A stretch of 64,000 nt of DNA from Sulfolobus islandicus Y.N.15.51 (lineage in GTDB: Archaea > Thermoproteota > Thermoprotei_A > Sulfolobales > Sulfolobaceae). The DNA lies in assembly GCF_000022485.1 (NCBI RefSeq), contig NC_012623.1, positions 558,001 through 622,000 on the forward strand, given 5' to 3'. The notes under the pieces were generated by a model, which had not been told where the DNA came from, searched no databases, and saw nothing but the letters and a program-made list of their open reading frames with translations. The position numbers and the translations under genes are program-made. Below, one piece after another: positions 37,627 through 48,224 of this stretch (position 1 is the stretch's first letter; each line of letters starts with the position of its first letter).

Positions 37627-38967
37627 CTATTCTTCTTCCTCATTTTCCTCTTCTATCATACTTAACGTCTCCGCTGCTAGAAAACCTATTATTATGAATG
37701 ACATAAAGATATATACTTCTATAGGAGATGCAGAAGATATAGAATTCACTAGCTCAAATACACTGAATATTACAGCAGAAATCCCAATTATAATTTGCAA
37801 CAGTCTCTTTCTAAACTTTTTAATTGAAATTTTTATTAACGAGAAATTAGCCGCTACGTGTACAAACAGACTTGAAAACAATGCTATAGTTCCTAGGACT
37901 CCAAATGCAAGAAATGGATTATTTATAAAATATAAACCTAAAAGTGAAGTCAAAAAGTATAATAGGACTGACAATACCACAGCGTTAGTAGGACCTTTGT
38001 AACTTTCAAACTTGCTGAAAACTTTAGGTAAGAGATTAGTATAAGACATTGCGAAGATTGTCCTAGACGTTGCTATTATAAAGCCTAAACTACCTAAGAT
38101 ACCATCGTTTATAGCTGCAAATAAAACAAATATAAACGTAATAAGACCAAATTTATTTTCTATTAGATGCAAAATATCAACATTATTTGCAGATATCTTA
38201 TAGAATAATAAATGATCACCTATTGCATAAATATCGAATGCAGCTAGCAATCCTCCTAGTAAGATAACTGTTATAATTGCTCTACTGATTGTCTTTTTAG
38301 CATCTTTAGCTTCGCCAGAAACTGGTGTTATTGACCCATATCCAGTAGGTATACTGGAACCGAATAGAATAGCATATGCTAAAGTTCCTAGGCTTACATG
38401 AAAGGATAATGGATTATACAAGTGAAATCCAGTAGAGCTTAAAAATACTATTGCAAGAATAGTCATAATACCTATTTCTAACAAGCTTGTAAAAACAGCG
38501 TACTTTGTACTAATCTTTATACCCATTATGGCAAACAAGGATGCAATCGATAATAGACCTAGCCCTATTATCCATGGATTTACCCCTAAAATATGATAGA
38601 TTATGTACGTAGTTCCAAAAACATATGCAACACCGTATGTAGTTGAATACAGTACATAGAGCCATCCAGTCTCGAAACCTAAACGCTTTGTTAAAGAATA
38701 GAATGCGTATGTATAATAACCACCAGCTTTGGTAAATCTTTTTGAAAGTTCATAAACTACAAATCCATTTAATAAGACTAGTAGGGTACCTAAGATAATA
38801 GCTATTGGAGCTAAGAAGCCGGCAATAATAAACGCCTCTACACCATATGTCAGAATACTCAGAAAGGGTGCTTGAGAACCCATTGAAAGGAAAACGATAT
38901 CAATAAAGCCTAAATGTCTTTTTGGTTCTTGGCTTTGTTGAGCTTTGCTGAGTGACGAAGTACTCAT
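37627..38967 (-). CDS. APC superfamily permease
   Basis: 446 residues with 12 hydrophobic helices. [16 protein letters not shown] begins TM1 and [14 protein letters not shown] follows TM2, both APC-like. [20 protein letters not shown], with EAKDAKK, is the loop after TM6. It ends in an acidic tail (EEENEEEE). Amino-acid or polyamine transport is expected, but the substrate is unknown. This is the third APC permease in the window. Confidence 0.88.
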   Translation of the reverse strand: MSTSSLSKAQQSQEPKRHLGFIDIVFLSMGSQAPFLSILTYGVEAFIIAGFLAPIAIILGTLLVLLNGFVVYELSKRFTKAGGYYTYAFYSLTKRLGFETGWLYVLYSTTYGVAYVFGTTYIIYHILGVNPWIIGLGLLSIASLFAIMGIKISTKYAVFTSLLEIGIMTILAIVFLSSTGFHLYNPLSFHVSLGTLAYAILFGSSIPTGYGSITPVSGEAKDAKKTISRAIITVILLGGLLAAFDIYAIGDHLLFYKISANNVDILHLIENKFGLITFIFVLFAAINDGILGSLGFIIATSRTIFAMSYTNLLPKVFSKFESYKGPTNAVVLSVLLYFLTSLLGLYFINNPFLAFGVLGTIALFSSLFVHVAANFSLIKISIKKFRKRLLQIIIGISAVIFSVFELVNSISSASPIEVYIFMSFIIIGFLAAETLSMIEEENEEEE

Positions 38968-39025
38968 CCGAAAATCACTTTTCTACGACTATTATTTAAA
39001 CTCTTTCCCTTATATAGGTAAAAAA

Positions 39026-40144
39026 TTACTTTAGAATATTTATCTTTTTAACTAGTCTAAATAATGACACTACTACGTACGTATCAGCTACTGGCATGAA
39101 ATCGGTTACGTAAAAACTGAAGAGAGTGTGATTTCCTAGGAAATACACAATTACAAATCCTATCCACATAGTCCAAGCCCACATTGTAGTGGTTATCATC
39201 TTGCTGTCCCTAAATATAAAAGCGAGTGGAGTTGTGATTATCCATAGTATTAAGACATAAGGATTAGTATTGGCGTATAAGTTGTAACCAAGGTAGAAAG
39301 AATGAATATTTAAAAACCAATCCCATGGCGTTGAAATTTGAGAAGTTGCCGTTAATGTAATATGACCATTAGTAATGTCCCATGACGCGCTATGGATCAC
39401 AGTAGCGTCTAGCCATGCTTTGACTCCACCATAATAAGCTATTAACGGTGTAGAGAATAAAACATAAATCAAAATTGGTAATCCTATACCATAGATTGCT
39501 CTTTTCTTAACATTATTTGAAATTTCCCCTAAATAGTATAGAAACGGAAATATTAGAACATAAGCTGATTCCTTTGACAACATAGCCAACGCTAACGCTA
39601 AACTAGCCCATAATGGTTTATCCTTTAATAGAAAATAAAGAGATAATAGACTAAAGAAGGATACGTAAATTTCAAGAAGTCCTATCCCGTGAAGAGACCA
39701 CACATTAGGATCTAATGCAATGAGAAGACTAGAAAGTATTCCGGCAAGGTTACCTAAAATTCCATTCCCGATCATTTTTTTAGCAAGAAAATAACCTACT
39801 ATAAGCATTAAATCGCCTAGAATCCAACTTGGTAATCTCCAGGCTATTGGATAGTACCCAATAAAGTAGATGAAAACTGCCATAATGTACTTAGCTAAAG
39901 GAGGATGCTCTGGGTTAATATATGTTTGAATATTCTGCTCATTCGGATACCCTATATTTATCATTGGTGGAGGAGTTACATGAAAGACCAATTTTAACAT
40001 GTTATAGGCAGCGGTAGGGTACCATACCTCATCTCCTATATAGGAGTTAATGGACGAAAACGTAATTATTGTTTCATAAGTATATACTGAAATAAGCACG
40101 ACCAATGCCAAATAAAAGAAAAAGTTTATCCATTTTAATTGCAT
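39026..40144 (-). CDS. PMT-like membrane glycosyltransferase (GT39/GT-C fold)
   Basis: 372 residues from the ATG at 40144; an in-frame TTG at 40150 is an alternative. About 9-10 membrane helices. The first extracellular loop carries the catalytic-type [13 protein letters not shown] and [11 protein letters not shown] (DE and HPP), characteristic of dolichyl-phosphate-mannose protein mannosyltransferases and related GT-C enzymes. It should transfer sugar from a polyprenyl-phosphate donor on the outer face. It follows the aldolase gene by about 10 bp on the same strand, with AAAGG 8 nt before the ATG. Confidence 0.82.
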   Translation of the reverse strand: MQLKWINFFFYLALVVLISVYTYETIITFSSINSYIGDEVWYPTAAYNMLKLVFHVTPPPMINIGYPNEQNIQTYINPEHPPLAKYIMAVFIYFIGYYPIAWRLPSWILGDLMLIVGYFLAKKMIGNGILGNLAGILSSLLIALDPNVWSLHGIGLLEIYVSFFSLLSLYFLLKDKPLWASLALALAMLSKESAYVLIFPFLYYLGEISNNVKKRAIYGIGLPILIYVLFSTPLIAYYGGVKAWLDATVIHSASWDITNGHITLTATSQISTPWDWFLNIHSFYLGYNLYANTNPYVLILWIITTPLAFIFRDSKMITTTMWAWTMWIGFVIVYFLGNHTLFSFYVTDFMPVADTYVVVSLFRLVKKINILK

Positions 40145-40154
40145 AAACAAGCCT

Positions 40155-40973
40155 TTACTTCAAAATTTTTAAAGCTTCTCCAATATCTAAATTTTCATGA
40201 ACAACCTTCGATATTGCTTTGGCTAGCTTATCTGGTTCATCTGCTTGCCATAAATTCCTACCTACAGTTACACCCTTAGCTCCAGCCTCTAGAGCATCTC
40301 GCAACATCTTTAAGAATTCCTCATTGGTGTTGGTTTTTGGACCTCCTCTAATTAGGATCGGGCTAAACGCTACGTTTACGACTTGTCTAAATGACTCCTT
40401 ACTTCCCGTATAGTCAACTTTTAGGATATCAGCACCTATTTCTGATGCTAATCTAGTCACATACTTTACGAGATCTAGTTCTTTTACTGAATCTGGATTA
40501 TCTTTTGTAACATATAGGGGTTCTATGATAAACGGTATCCCATAATCATTAGCTTCTTTCCTTAAGGAACCCAAAGCACTCAAATTATACCCCTCTACTA
40601 TATCGCTCCCATAGCCAACTACAAGATACGTAACTACAGCGTCTGCTCCAATATTAATCGCGTCCTTTACTGTATAAATACTCGCATAGTAACCTTCATT
40701 ATAGACCTTGTATTTTTGCCTCCATACATTCGCAGTATCCAATCTAGCAATTAACATGGGTGAACCTCTTGAGAAGAAATTTTCCTTAACTAGCTTAACC
40801 ATAGCGGGAGTCATTTGCAAGGCGTCTGGACCATTCTTAGCAATTTTGGCAACAACTTCAATCGGGTTTTCTATTCCCTTTAATGGTCCCATTACCAATC
40901 CGTGATCTAGTGCCACGACAAATGCTCTACCTTTCTCGAACAACCTAGCCATCCGAATTTCTGAACCAACCAT
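40155..40973 (-). CDS. fba: Fructose-bisphosphate aldolase, archaeal class I (DhnA type)
   Basis: 272 residues, TIM barrel. The Schiff-base lysine is K185 in [10 protein letters not shown], with [13 protein letters not shown] (18-30) and [16 protein letters not shown] as phosphate-binding and conserved family blocks. It cleaves and condenses FBP from DHAP and glyceraldehyde-3-phosphate. In Sulfolobus, which has no complete Embden-Meyerhof flux, the likely role is gluconeogenic or in ribulose/pentose supply. It lies between a flippase and a PMT-like gene and is apparently co-transcribed with them. Confidence 0.9.
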   Translation of the reverse strand: MVGSEIRMARLFEKGRAFVVALDHGLVMGPLKGIENPIEVVAKIAKNGPDALQMTPAMVKLVKENFFSRGSPMLIARLDTANVWRQKYKVYNEGYYASIYTVKDAINIGADAVVTYLVVGYGSDIVEGYNLSALGSLRKEANDYGIPFIIEPLYVTKDNPDSVKELDLVKYVTRLASEIGADILKVDYTGSKESFRQVVNVAFSPILIRGGPKTNTNEEFLKMLRDALEAGAKGVTVGRNLWQADEPDKLAKAISKVVHENLDIGEALKILK

Positions 40974-40983
40974 ATAAAGTAGA

Positions 40984-42456
40984 TTAAACTCTTTGCTTAA
41001 ATTCTCTTATAATCGCTATTACTAACCTTCTACCGTATGGGTTAAAAGCGTAATTATATAGTGTAAAGATCGAAATTATCATTATAGCATATATACCCAT
41101 CGCAAGAAAACTTACTGGCCTATAAACCACTGATAAGGGCAAACTAAGTGCACCTAAGCCTAATGGTACCAGAAATTCTTTAACTGGGAAATTAAACTTG
41201 TAAATTTGTCTACAAGCTCTATAGGAAGTAAACAGCATTGAGAATGAATTAATTATTATCCCGATACTCATGAAGGCTGCTAATAAATAAGGTGAGTAAG
41301 AGGAGAAGAGGTAAATCAGCAACGTGGAAATTCCTAAACCTAACAATGAAAAAAGCAAATTGGAAGTAGTCAGCTTAAATAGGTGACCTTTGAATTCATT
41401 CTTAGATTCTACTGATAGAGTAGGATCAGCCATTGTTATACCTTGATAGAAGATATTATAGAAACCTCTTATGAAATTTGAAAAAGTAAGTATATAGAGA
41501 GAGAAAATAGCAGCTGTATACTCAGGTCTTAGTTTGTATAAAAGCCCATAGCCATCTATGTAAATAAGAATTAAAAATAGACTACCTACTATTGAGTAAA
41601 GTTTAATGGCATCACTAATTATAGATGGATTCTTATCTTCAGCCAACTTAGCCATTAGACCAGTATATATTGCTTGTGACCAAATCTGGACATTACTAAC
41701 TATAATGGCAGACTCAAAATATGCTACTACTAAATCTGATTTTACGATAGCCAGAGTAATCCATACTATTGACGCTTCTAGAATATATTGAATATAATTC
41801 GCTATATACACCACTGCTTTTCTAACAGCCGAAAAAGCTACCTTAAAGTCAATCTTGAGATTAGCTCTTATGAAGAATAAATTGAATAATATTTGAGCAA
41901 GATAGCCTATGCTATAAGCTAGGATTACTGCCAGAATCGAAAGATTAAATAGGAACATGAATACAATCCCCGAAACTAATCTCAGAACTTGAAAGATTAA
42001 TGCGGAAATTCCAATTATCTTGGGTGTTCTTCCTTGAGCTATTGAATTCGTTACAGTCAGCAAGTAGGTTAAAATAATTAGCGATATTGCAGAATAGAAA
42101 TAAATAGGAACATTGAGCTTAGTTAAAGAAATGTAGTATGGGACTAAAAGGGCAAAAACTAAACCTGATATAATTCCTGCTATCAAGTTAGTTATTACTA
42201 TTCCACCAACATTCTTCCTTTCTGCAGAATATCTTGACGTTATTAATGAGAATAGATTTGCGGGTATTGTAAAATAGCCTATTGTGAAAACATACAAGGT
42301 TTGCCAAGTAGCAAAATAAATAATACCATAGGGAGGATTCGACAGATACCTTGCAACTAATAACGTGAAGATAAATGAAATAGGCGCCCCTAAAGTCCTT
42401 GTTAGTAAGTTAATAATACCTATTCTTGTTACTCTTACACTCTCTTTTTTATCCAC
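40984..42456 (-). CDS. Polysaccharide/lipid-linked oligosaccharide flippase (MOP superfamily)
   Basis: 490 residues with 14 hydrophobic helices. The N-terminus LTRTLGAPISFIFTLLVARYLS matches the Wzx/PST-type first helix, with GIIYFATWQTLYV in the second. It probably flips a lipid-linked glycan across the membrane for S-layer or pilin glycosylation. The downstream PMT-like glycosyltransferase (39026) makes a glycosylation context plausible. The aldolase gene starts 10 bp after its stop, so they form one transcription unit. Confidence 0.85.
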   Translation of the reverse strand: MDKKESVRVTRIGIINLLTRTLGAPISFIFTLLVARYLSNPPYGIIYFATWQTLYVFTIGYFTIPANLFSLITSRYSAERKNVGGIVITNLIAGIISGLVFALLVPYYISLTKLNVPIYFYSAISLIILTYLLTVTNSIAQGRTPKIIGISALIFQVLRLVSGIVFMFLFNLSILAVILAYSIGYLAQILFNLFFIRANLKIDFKVAFSAVRKAVVYIANYIQYILEASIVWITLAIVKSDLVVAYFESAIIVSNVQIWSQAIYTGLMAKLAEDKNPSIISDAIKLYSIVGSLFLILIYIDGYGLLYKLRPEYTAAIFSLYILTFSNFIRGFYNIFYQGITMADPTLSVESKNEFKGHLFKLTTSNLLFSLLGLGISTLLIYLFSSYSPYLLAAFMSIGIIINSFSMLFTSYRACRQIYKFNFPVKEFLVPLGLGALSLPLSVVYRPVSFLAMGIYAIMIISIFTLYNYAFNPYGRRLVIAIIREFKQRV

Positions 42457-42540
42457 ATTTTTACGTATTAAAAATAAAGTATTTATAGTCTATCGAGTCA
42501 AAAAGATTTGACGCGATCTTAAATCAAATTAACAAAGTTG

Positions 42541-42930
42541 TTAGCCTTCTAAAATATCATCTATCGCCCGCGCAATATCTCTTATAGATATTATTCCCCT
42601 TAAGTTTCCATCATGATCAATAACTGGTAAATGTCTAATATTATATGTCCTCATAAGGCTTAATGCCCCAGTTATCGGTGAATCTTCCTTGATAGTTATA
42701 AGGGAAGCAGTCATTATCTCTTCTGCTTTTACATCTAAACTTTTACCTTTTCCAATGGCCCTAACTACATCGCGTTCCGTTATTATGCCAATAGGTTTCC
42801 CATTATCTACTACAATTACTGAGCCTACGTTATTATCTGTCATTATTCTAGTTACTTCTCTAAGTACAGTGTTTTTACTTACCGTTACTACATTACTTTT
42901 CATATATTCTCTTACAAATTCTTCTTTCAT
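42541..42930 (-). CDS. Two-CBS-domain protein
   Basis: 129 residues made of a single CBS pair: VREYMKSNVVTVS…IGIITERDVVRAI (7-63) and IMTASLITIKED…LRGIISIRDIARAI (72-125). Such stand-alone Bateman modules bind adenine nucleotides and act as regulators. No enzymatic partner is adjacent. Divergent from htpX; promoters of both genes are visible in the 107-bp gap. Confidence 0.9.
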   Translation of the reverse strand: MKEEFVREYMKSNVVTVSKNTVLREVTRIMTDNNVGSVIVVDNGKPIGIITERDVVRAIGKGKSLDVKAEEIMTASLITIKEDSPITGALSLMRTYNIRHLPVIDHDGNLRGIISIRDIARAIDDILEG

Positions 42931-42951
42931 ATTTACTATTGTTGATAAAAA

Positions 42952-42965
42952 AGATAATATAAGTT
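42952..42965 (-). promoter_or_regulatory. TATA box of the two-CBS protein
   Basis: AAACTTATATTATC on the minus strand lies 22-35 bp before the ATG at 42930. Confidence 0.5.
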
Positions 42966-43005
42966 TAGGTTATGCTCTCACTAATTCCATTTGCGTGTAA
43001 TGAAA

Positions 43006-43017
43006 AATAATATAAAC
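43006..43017 (+). promoter_or_regulatory. TATA box of htpX
   Basis: AATAATATAAAC lies 21-32 bp before the ATG at 43038, an ideal leaderless position. Confidence 0.6.
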
Positions 43018-43037
43018 TCCCCGCAAGAAAATAACAT

Positions 43038-44018
43038 ATGAATTGGGAAGTAGTAAAATTAAGATTAAATATGGCGTTAGCAACTCTAGGAATTGTTTTA
43101 CTAGGATTTGCATTAGCATTAGCGGTTGCTGATTATGCATTCGGAGCACAATTTGGTGTGGGATTAATGTTATCTATCTTAATGTTCATATTCTTCCTTA
43201 ACATTATTCAGTGGCTATTTGGGCCATATATGATAAACTGGGCATACAGAACAGTAGAAGTAACCCCTACTGATCCAGTTTACGGATGGTTATACAGTAC
43301 AGTAGCCGAAGTTGCAAAGTATAATGGATTTAGAGATGTTCCAAAAGTGTATATCGCTGATGTACCATTCCCTAATGCTTTCGCATATGGAAGTCCAATA
43401 GCCGGTAAAAGAATAGCCTTTACATTACCAATATTAAAATTACTAAATAGGGATGAAATAATGGCCGTTGCAGGGCATGAACTGGGACATCTAAAGCATA
43501 GAGATGTAGAATTGCTAATGGCTGTAGGTCTAATTCCAGCTTTAATTTATTACTTAGGTTGGTGGATATTCTGGGGAGGAATGTTCGGTGGTGGAGGAGG
43601 AAATGGCAGAGGAAATAATGGAGGATTACTTTTCTTAATAGGAATTGCAATGATGGCAGTAAGCTTCGTTTTCCAACTACTCGTACTATCTATAAATAGA
43701 ATGAGAGAAGCCTATGCTGATGTTAATTCAGCCTTAACAGTACCAGGTGGAAAAGAGAACTTACAATTAGCCTTAGCTAAACTAACACTTTCAATGGATC
43801 CCGGGGCATTAGAGAAATTTAAGAAAAAGAGTACTACCAATCAAATGGCTAGTATGCTATTCTTCACCAACGCCATTGAAGAAGTTCCAACATGGAATGC
43901 TAGAGAGCTAGTGGAGATTTGGAAGACTACAAAGGTTCCATGGTATGCTGAAATATTTATGGATCATCCACATCCTGCAAAAAGAATTCAATTACTTGAA
44001 AAAGTTTCTAAATACTAA
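43038..44018 (+). CDS. htpX: M48 membrane zinc metalloprotease HtpX
   Basis: 326 residues. Two N-terminal membrane helices (about 12-33, 42-62) precede the zinc motif HELGH (147-151) in VAGHELGHLKHRD, followed by two more helices (about 160-180, 195-215) and the third zinc ligand Glu in REAYADVNSA. A glycine-rich loop GGMFGGGGGNGRGNNGG (about 178-194) is unusual. It degrades misfolded membrane proteins. Its stop codon abuts the stop of the convergent GMP synthase gene with no spacer. Confidence 0.93.
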   Translation: MNWEVVKLRLNMALATLGIVLLGFALALAVADYAFGAQFGVGLMLSILMFIFFLNIIQWLFGPYMINWAYRTVEVTPTDPVYGWLYSTVAEVAKYNGFRDVPKVYIADVPFPNAFAYGSPIAGKRIAFTLPILKLLNRDEIMAVAGHELGHLKHRDVELLMAVGLIPALIYYLGWWIFWGGMFGGGGGNGRGNNGGLLFLIGIAMMAVSFVFQLLVLSINRMREAYADVNSALTVPGGKENLQLALAKLTLSMDPGALEKFKKKSTTNQMASMLFFTNAIEEVPTWNARELVEIWKTTKVPWYAEIFMDHPHPAKRIQLLEKVSKY

Positions 44019-45122
44019 TCACTCAAACTCGATAGTTGCAGGTGGTTTAGAAGTAACATCATAAAGTACTTCCTTTACATTAGGTATTTTTTGTAATATT
44101 TCAGAACTAATTTTCTCTAGGACTTCTTTAGGTATTCTAGCATAATCTGCAGTCATGAAGTCTTCCGTAATTACTGCCCTTATTGCAATGCTGTATTTCC
44201 CATTACTCCTTTCATCCAAGGAACATAATACGTGGGTAATATCATATTTAACCAGAGTATCGACAAAGCTTTTCGCTGCATTAATATCACTACACTCAAC
44301 TTTTGCTATATTGCCATAAGCCCTAACGTCACCCTTAACACCAGTTGCCCTTGCCTTATATAAAAATGCATCAATACCGTCCAAAATTACAAAATTACCA
44401 TCAGATTCAAAAGAAACCGCAAAGTATTGTGAATAATTAAAGGGATCTAAATATTTTTCAACTATGTCATTAGCTTCTCTTACTACTTCTAACTTCTCCC
44501 TAGTCAGTTTTCCAATTGTCCTTACTAGGAGGCCAGGACCAGGGAACGGCTGCCTCTCTGAAATTTCCTTAGGTAATTTAAGATATCTAGCTAGTTCTCT
44601 GACCTCATTCTTATATAGGTCTGCCAACGGCTCAATTAATGTAAAGCCCCATTCTTTCTCTGTATCTATACCTATTTGAACTAAGACATTGTGCTGTGTC
44701 TTTATTCCGCCTTGTGTTTCTACCCAATCGGCTGCTATGGTTCCTTGCATTAAATACTTTGCATTGAACTTTCTCATTAATGATGAAATAGAAGAATAGA
44801 ACAGTTCTCTAAATTTCTTCCTTTTCGCTTCAGCTTCTTCCATTCCCTCAATCTCAGAAGTGAATGTCTCCCTCTCGTCCACTACGATAAGGTTAGGTAA
44901 GACATTACTTAAATAAGCTTTAATTTTCTCAGCTTCATTTTTCCTTAAAAATCCAGTATCTATTAAAACGGGAATTACTTTGTTACCCAACAAATTATAA
45001 GCCAGAACTGCAGCTGTAGTACTATCTACACCACCACTTACTGCAGCTAAAACTCTCTCATTACCTACCTTCTGTTTCAGCTGTGGTCCTATTTCCTTAA
45101 CGAACGAAGCAGGATCAAACAT
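44019..45122 (-). CDS. guaA: GMP synthase subunit B (ATP-pyrophosphatase)
   Basis: 367 residues. The PP-loop SGGVDSTT (29-36) activates XMP with ATP, and the C-terminal part (from about 200: [13 protein letters not shown]) is the GMP synthase dimerisation domain. No amidotransferase domain is fused, as usual in archaea, where subunit A is encoded elsewhere; it is not in this window. The product is GMP from XMP plus ammonia. Ends directly against the htpX stop; 17 bp downstream of the cobyric acid synthase gene. Confidence 0.94.
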
Positions 45123-45139
45123 TAGTTAAGACTAAAAAT

Positions 45140-46537
45140 TCATTGCTTATAAATTTCGACTATTTCGTCAATATGTAAATATTTCCTTAAAAATTGCTCT
45201 ACACGAATTGCTTGTTGTTGGATCTCGTCTACCATTGATAGTGAGTAAATATTAATATTAAACTCCTTCAGTAATTTTTTCATTCCTTCAGAAAATAAGC
45301 TTCCGTGTACACTTAAGCCAATAATACTATCCTTTCTTGCCCCATCCTCAACACTTACTTTTTCACCATTCCTCACGGTTATTTTAAGTAAGGGCTTTTC
45401 GTCCACATACTTTACTACTCCCCTTCTAATTTCATAACCATCTATTTTGCCATATTCTGAAACACCAGAACTAATGGAAACTACCTTAGCCTTGCCATAG
45501 TGTATGTTAACATCAAATACTCCTAAACCCTCATATTCTATAGGATATCCCGCCTCAATTCCATAAGGATCTATAAGCTTTTTACCTAAAATTTGAAAAC
45601 CACCGCAAATACCTAAAATTCCCCTAGTCTTTTGCCTTAGATATTCCACGAACCCATTCTCTACCAACCATTTTAACGATTCTAGAGTATTCCTACTACC
45701 CGGTAAAATTACCAGATCAGCCTTCACAATTTCTTTAGGCTTTTTCACAAAGGATACATGAGCATTAGACTTAGCTAAGGCATACAATTCGTTAAAATTG
45801 CTCATATAAGGATAGGCTATTATGGCAACTTCAACATCACCTTCACCAAAATTGTAAATATTCATGGAGTCCTCTGGCATTATCGGGACTTCGCTGAGAA
45901 AAGGCAAATAACCTAAGTATTTCATACCTGTTTTCTCTTCAAGCCATTTTATAGCATCATACAGAAACTTTTCATCTCCTCTGAATTTATTAATAATGAA
46001 TCCTTTCAATTTCTCTCTGATAGATTGGGGAAGCATCATATAAGTGCCATAACCAGACGCAAATGCACCTCCCCTATCAATATCTAATACTAGAATTGCT
46101 GGAATTCCCTTATCTTTCATTACTTTTATTGCTGTAATATCCTTATCAATAAAATTTGGTTCTCCTATGCCTCCAGCTGCTTCTATTACAACATTACTTG
46201 ATAGGAATTGTGAGATTTTTTGCCACAACGTGTTGGTTGCTAAATTATAATACTCATTGCCACTCATAATACCAAGTGAGTTTCCCATAAAGATTACTTC
46301 AAGGCCCTTACCCATTGGCTTGAGCAAAATTGGGTTCATATGCCTTTCTGGTCTTATTCCAGCCCCCCATGCTTGGTAAGCTTGTATGAAGGCTATTTCT
46401 CCACCATCCCAAGTTGAAATGCTATTTAAAGACATATTCTGAATTTTAAGTGGTTTTGCATTTAGAATTCTAACTAGTCCAGTGGTTACAAATGACTTAC
46501 CTGAATCACTCATGGTTGAGGCTACTATTATTGACAC
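45140..46537 (-). CDS. cbiP: Cobyric acid synthase (glutamine-hydrolysing)
   Basis: 465 residues, GTG start. The N-terminal ATPase has STMSDSGKSFVTTGLVRI (7-24), a DethiobiotinS-type P-loop, and AAGGIGEPN. The C-terminal class I amidotransferase has the nucleophile Cys in GILGICGGFQILG and His in VHGSL. It amidates adenosylcobyrinic a,c-diamide at four positions to cobyric acid. It is divergent from cobS/cbiB with a 35-bp gap, forming a cobalamin late-assembly locus. Confidence 0.93.
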   Translation of the reverse strand: MSIIVASTMSDSGKSFVTTGLVRILNAKPLKIQNMSLNSISTWDGGEIAFIQAYQAWGAGIRPERHMNPILLKPMGKGLEVIFMGNSLGIMSGNEYYNLATNTLWQKISQFLSSNVVIEAAGGIGEPNFIDKDITAIKVMKDKGIPAILVLDIDRGGAFASGYGTYMMLPQSIREKLKGFIINKFRGDEKFLYDAIKWLEEKTGMKYLGYLPFLSEVPIMPEDSMNIYNFGEGDVEVAIIAYPYMSNFNELYALAKSNAHVSFVKKPKEIVKADLVILPGSRNTLESLKWLVENGFVEYLRQKTRGILGICGGFQILGKKLIDPYGIEAGYPIEYEGLGVFDVNIHYGKAKVVSISSGVSEYGKIDGYEIRRGVVKYVDEKPLLKITVRNGEKVSVEDGARKDSIIGLSVHGSLFSEGMKKLLKEFNINIYSLSMVDEIQQQAIRVEQFLRKYLHIDEIVEIYKQ

Positions 46538-46572
46538 TTAATCATATCAACTTGGCCAATAAATAAATCCAC

Positions 46573-47334
46573 ATGCGATTAAAAGGAGTACTTGCATTAT
46601 TCTCGTTTTTTACCGCAATACCAATAAAGAGCAATGCGTCTTTGGAGGAAATTGCAGAATACTCCTACATATCGCCACTAATTATTGGCATATCGTTGGC
46701 ATTAATAGAGAGTGCAGTGTATGTTCTCTTATATAGAATTCTTGAAGCTCTTGCTGGGATAGTATTGTTAGGTGTAGTAGAATTGCTTAGGGGATTTAAT
46801 CATCTAGATGGTTTATTGGACTTAGGAGACGCATTGATGATAAAAGGAGATAGGGAGAGGAAGATAAAGGCATTAAAGGACGTTGAAATAGGTTCTGGAG
46901 GAATAGGTTTACTTTTAGTATACCTATCAATTCAAATAGTGGCTTTATTAAAGCTAGGCTTCTCATTCTACACTATATTCCATCTGATATCATCTAACGT
47001 ACTCTCGATGACAATAGGGCTTTATATACTTTCAACCATAAGTCCAATTCCAGAAAGTAATCTTGGGAAAATCTTTCATAATAAATTGAAAGGAAAGTCT
47101 ACGGTATTACTTTTGGAATTAATTCCGTTTATTTCATTATACAATATAATAGTTTTCCTAGTGTTCTACATGATAATGCATAAGATATGTAGATCGCTTG
47201 GAGGTTCCTCAGGTGATATAGCCGGGGCTTCAATAACTCTTTCCTTTCCACTATTCCTATTAACCAATGAGATAACCAATTTAAATTACTCACTATTATC
47301 TATCTTGTGTTATTTGTTCTTGCACTTGCATTGA
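46573..47334 (+). CDS. cobS: Adenosylcobinamide-GDP ribazoletransferase
   Basis: 253 residues, 6-7 membrane helices. The metal-binding motif [14 protein letters not shown] with D79, D83 and D86 is the CobS/CobV signature, and GSGGIGLL follows. It joins adenosylcobinamide-GDP to alpha-ribazole (phosphate) in the membrane. Its 3' end overlaps cbiB by 28 bp, implying coupled translation. Confidence 0.93.
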   Translation: MRLKGVLALFSFFTAIPIKSNASLEEIAEYSYISPLIIGISLALIESAVYVLLYRILEALAGIVLLGVVELLRGFNHLDGLLDLGDALMIKGDRERKIKALKDVEIGSGGIGLLLVYLSIQIVALLKLGFSFYTIFHLISSNVLSMTIGLYILSTISPIPESNLGKIFHNKLKGKSTVLLLELIPFISLYNIIVFLVFYMIMHKICRSLGGSSGDIAGASITLSFPLFLLTNEITNLNYSLLSILCYLFLHLH

Positions 47335-48224
47335 TATGGGATCTAACAATTTCAGAACCGCCTATTTACATACATCCTGTAGTTTGGACTGGAAAAATAT
47401 CGGAAGCACTAATCAAACCCTACAAGGGCTATTCTTACGGAGTTCTCTTATGGATAATGTCGGTTTTACCCCCATTATTTATTTTCGTGTACTTACCAGT
47501 AGAAGCACCAATTCCAATTTACCTTAATCTAATAATCTTAGCGTTTTCGTTGAAAACGACATTTTCGATTAAAATGCTCTACGATATTGTAAAAAAGGGA
47601 TCAAGGTTGGATGAGCAAGCTAGGTATTATGCACAACAGATTGTCAGAAGGGATTTAAGTAAAAGTGATAAAGGCCATATAGCTTCTGCATTAATCGAAT
47701 CACTATTTGAGAGCACTGTTGACGGGATAGCTTCTCCAATTTTCTGGTTTCTTATCTTTGGAATTTTCGGAGCAATGTTACAAAGACTTGCAAATACAAT
47801 GGACAGCATGGTAGGATATAAGACTCCGGAGCTTAGAAAAGAGGGTTGGTTCTCAGCTAAAATTGACACTATACTCAATTACATCCCAGCTAGGCTAACT
47901 GGAATGATAATGCTTACATCTGGTTTTATCTTGGGACTTAACGTGAAACAAGGATGGAAAACACTTAGGGAGGCAAAAATGGAAAGTATAAATGCTAAAT
48001 ACCCAATAGCTATTGCTGCAGGTTTACTAAATGTAAGTTTAGAAAAGGTTGGTCACTATAGAATAGGCAATGGAAATTTGCCAGACGAAAAAGATGTTAA
48101 AAATGCGCTAAAATTATTTAAATTAAGTTTAATCTTGTACTTTCTCCTCATCCTAACTATATATTATTACCTTTATGGCATTTCCCTCCTTAGCTACCCT
48201 TACGGCCTCATTGAACTCATCTAA
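47307..48224 (+). CDS. cbiB: Adenosylcobinamide-phosphate synthase
   Basis: 305 residues with about 5 membrane helices. Family features: [17 protein letters not shown] at the N-terminus, then [24 protein letters not shown] and [11 protein letters not shown]. It condenses adenosylcobyric acid with aminopropanol (phosphate). It overlaps cobS by 28 bp upstream, and its last 72 bp overlap the convergent alcohol dehydrogenase gene, a large 3' overlap in both coding frames. Confidence 0.92.
   Translation: MLFVLALALIWDLTISEPPIYIHPVVWTGKISEALIKPYKGYSYGVLLWIMSVLPPLFIFVYLPVEAPIPIYLNLIILAFSLKTTFSIKMLYDIVKKGSRLDEQARYYAQQIVRRDLSKSDKGHIASALIESLFESTVDGIASPIFWFLIFGIFGAMLQRLANTMDSMVGYKTPELRKEGWFSAKIDTILNYIPARLTGMIMLTSGFILGLNVKQGWKTLREAKMESINAKYPIAIAAGLLNVSLEKVGHYRIGNGNLPDEKDVKNALKLFKLSLILYFLLILTIYYYLYGISLLSYPYGLIELI

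Noticed and set aside
39996-40003. AACATGTT, identical to the Sulfolobus arabinose (ARA) box core
   Set aside because: It lies within the coding sequence of the PMT-like gene, not upstream of a promoter.
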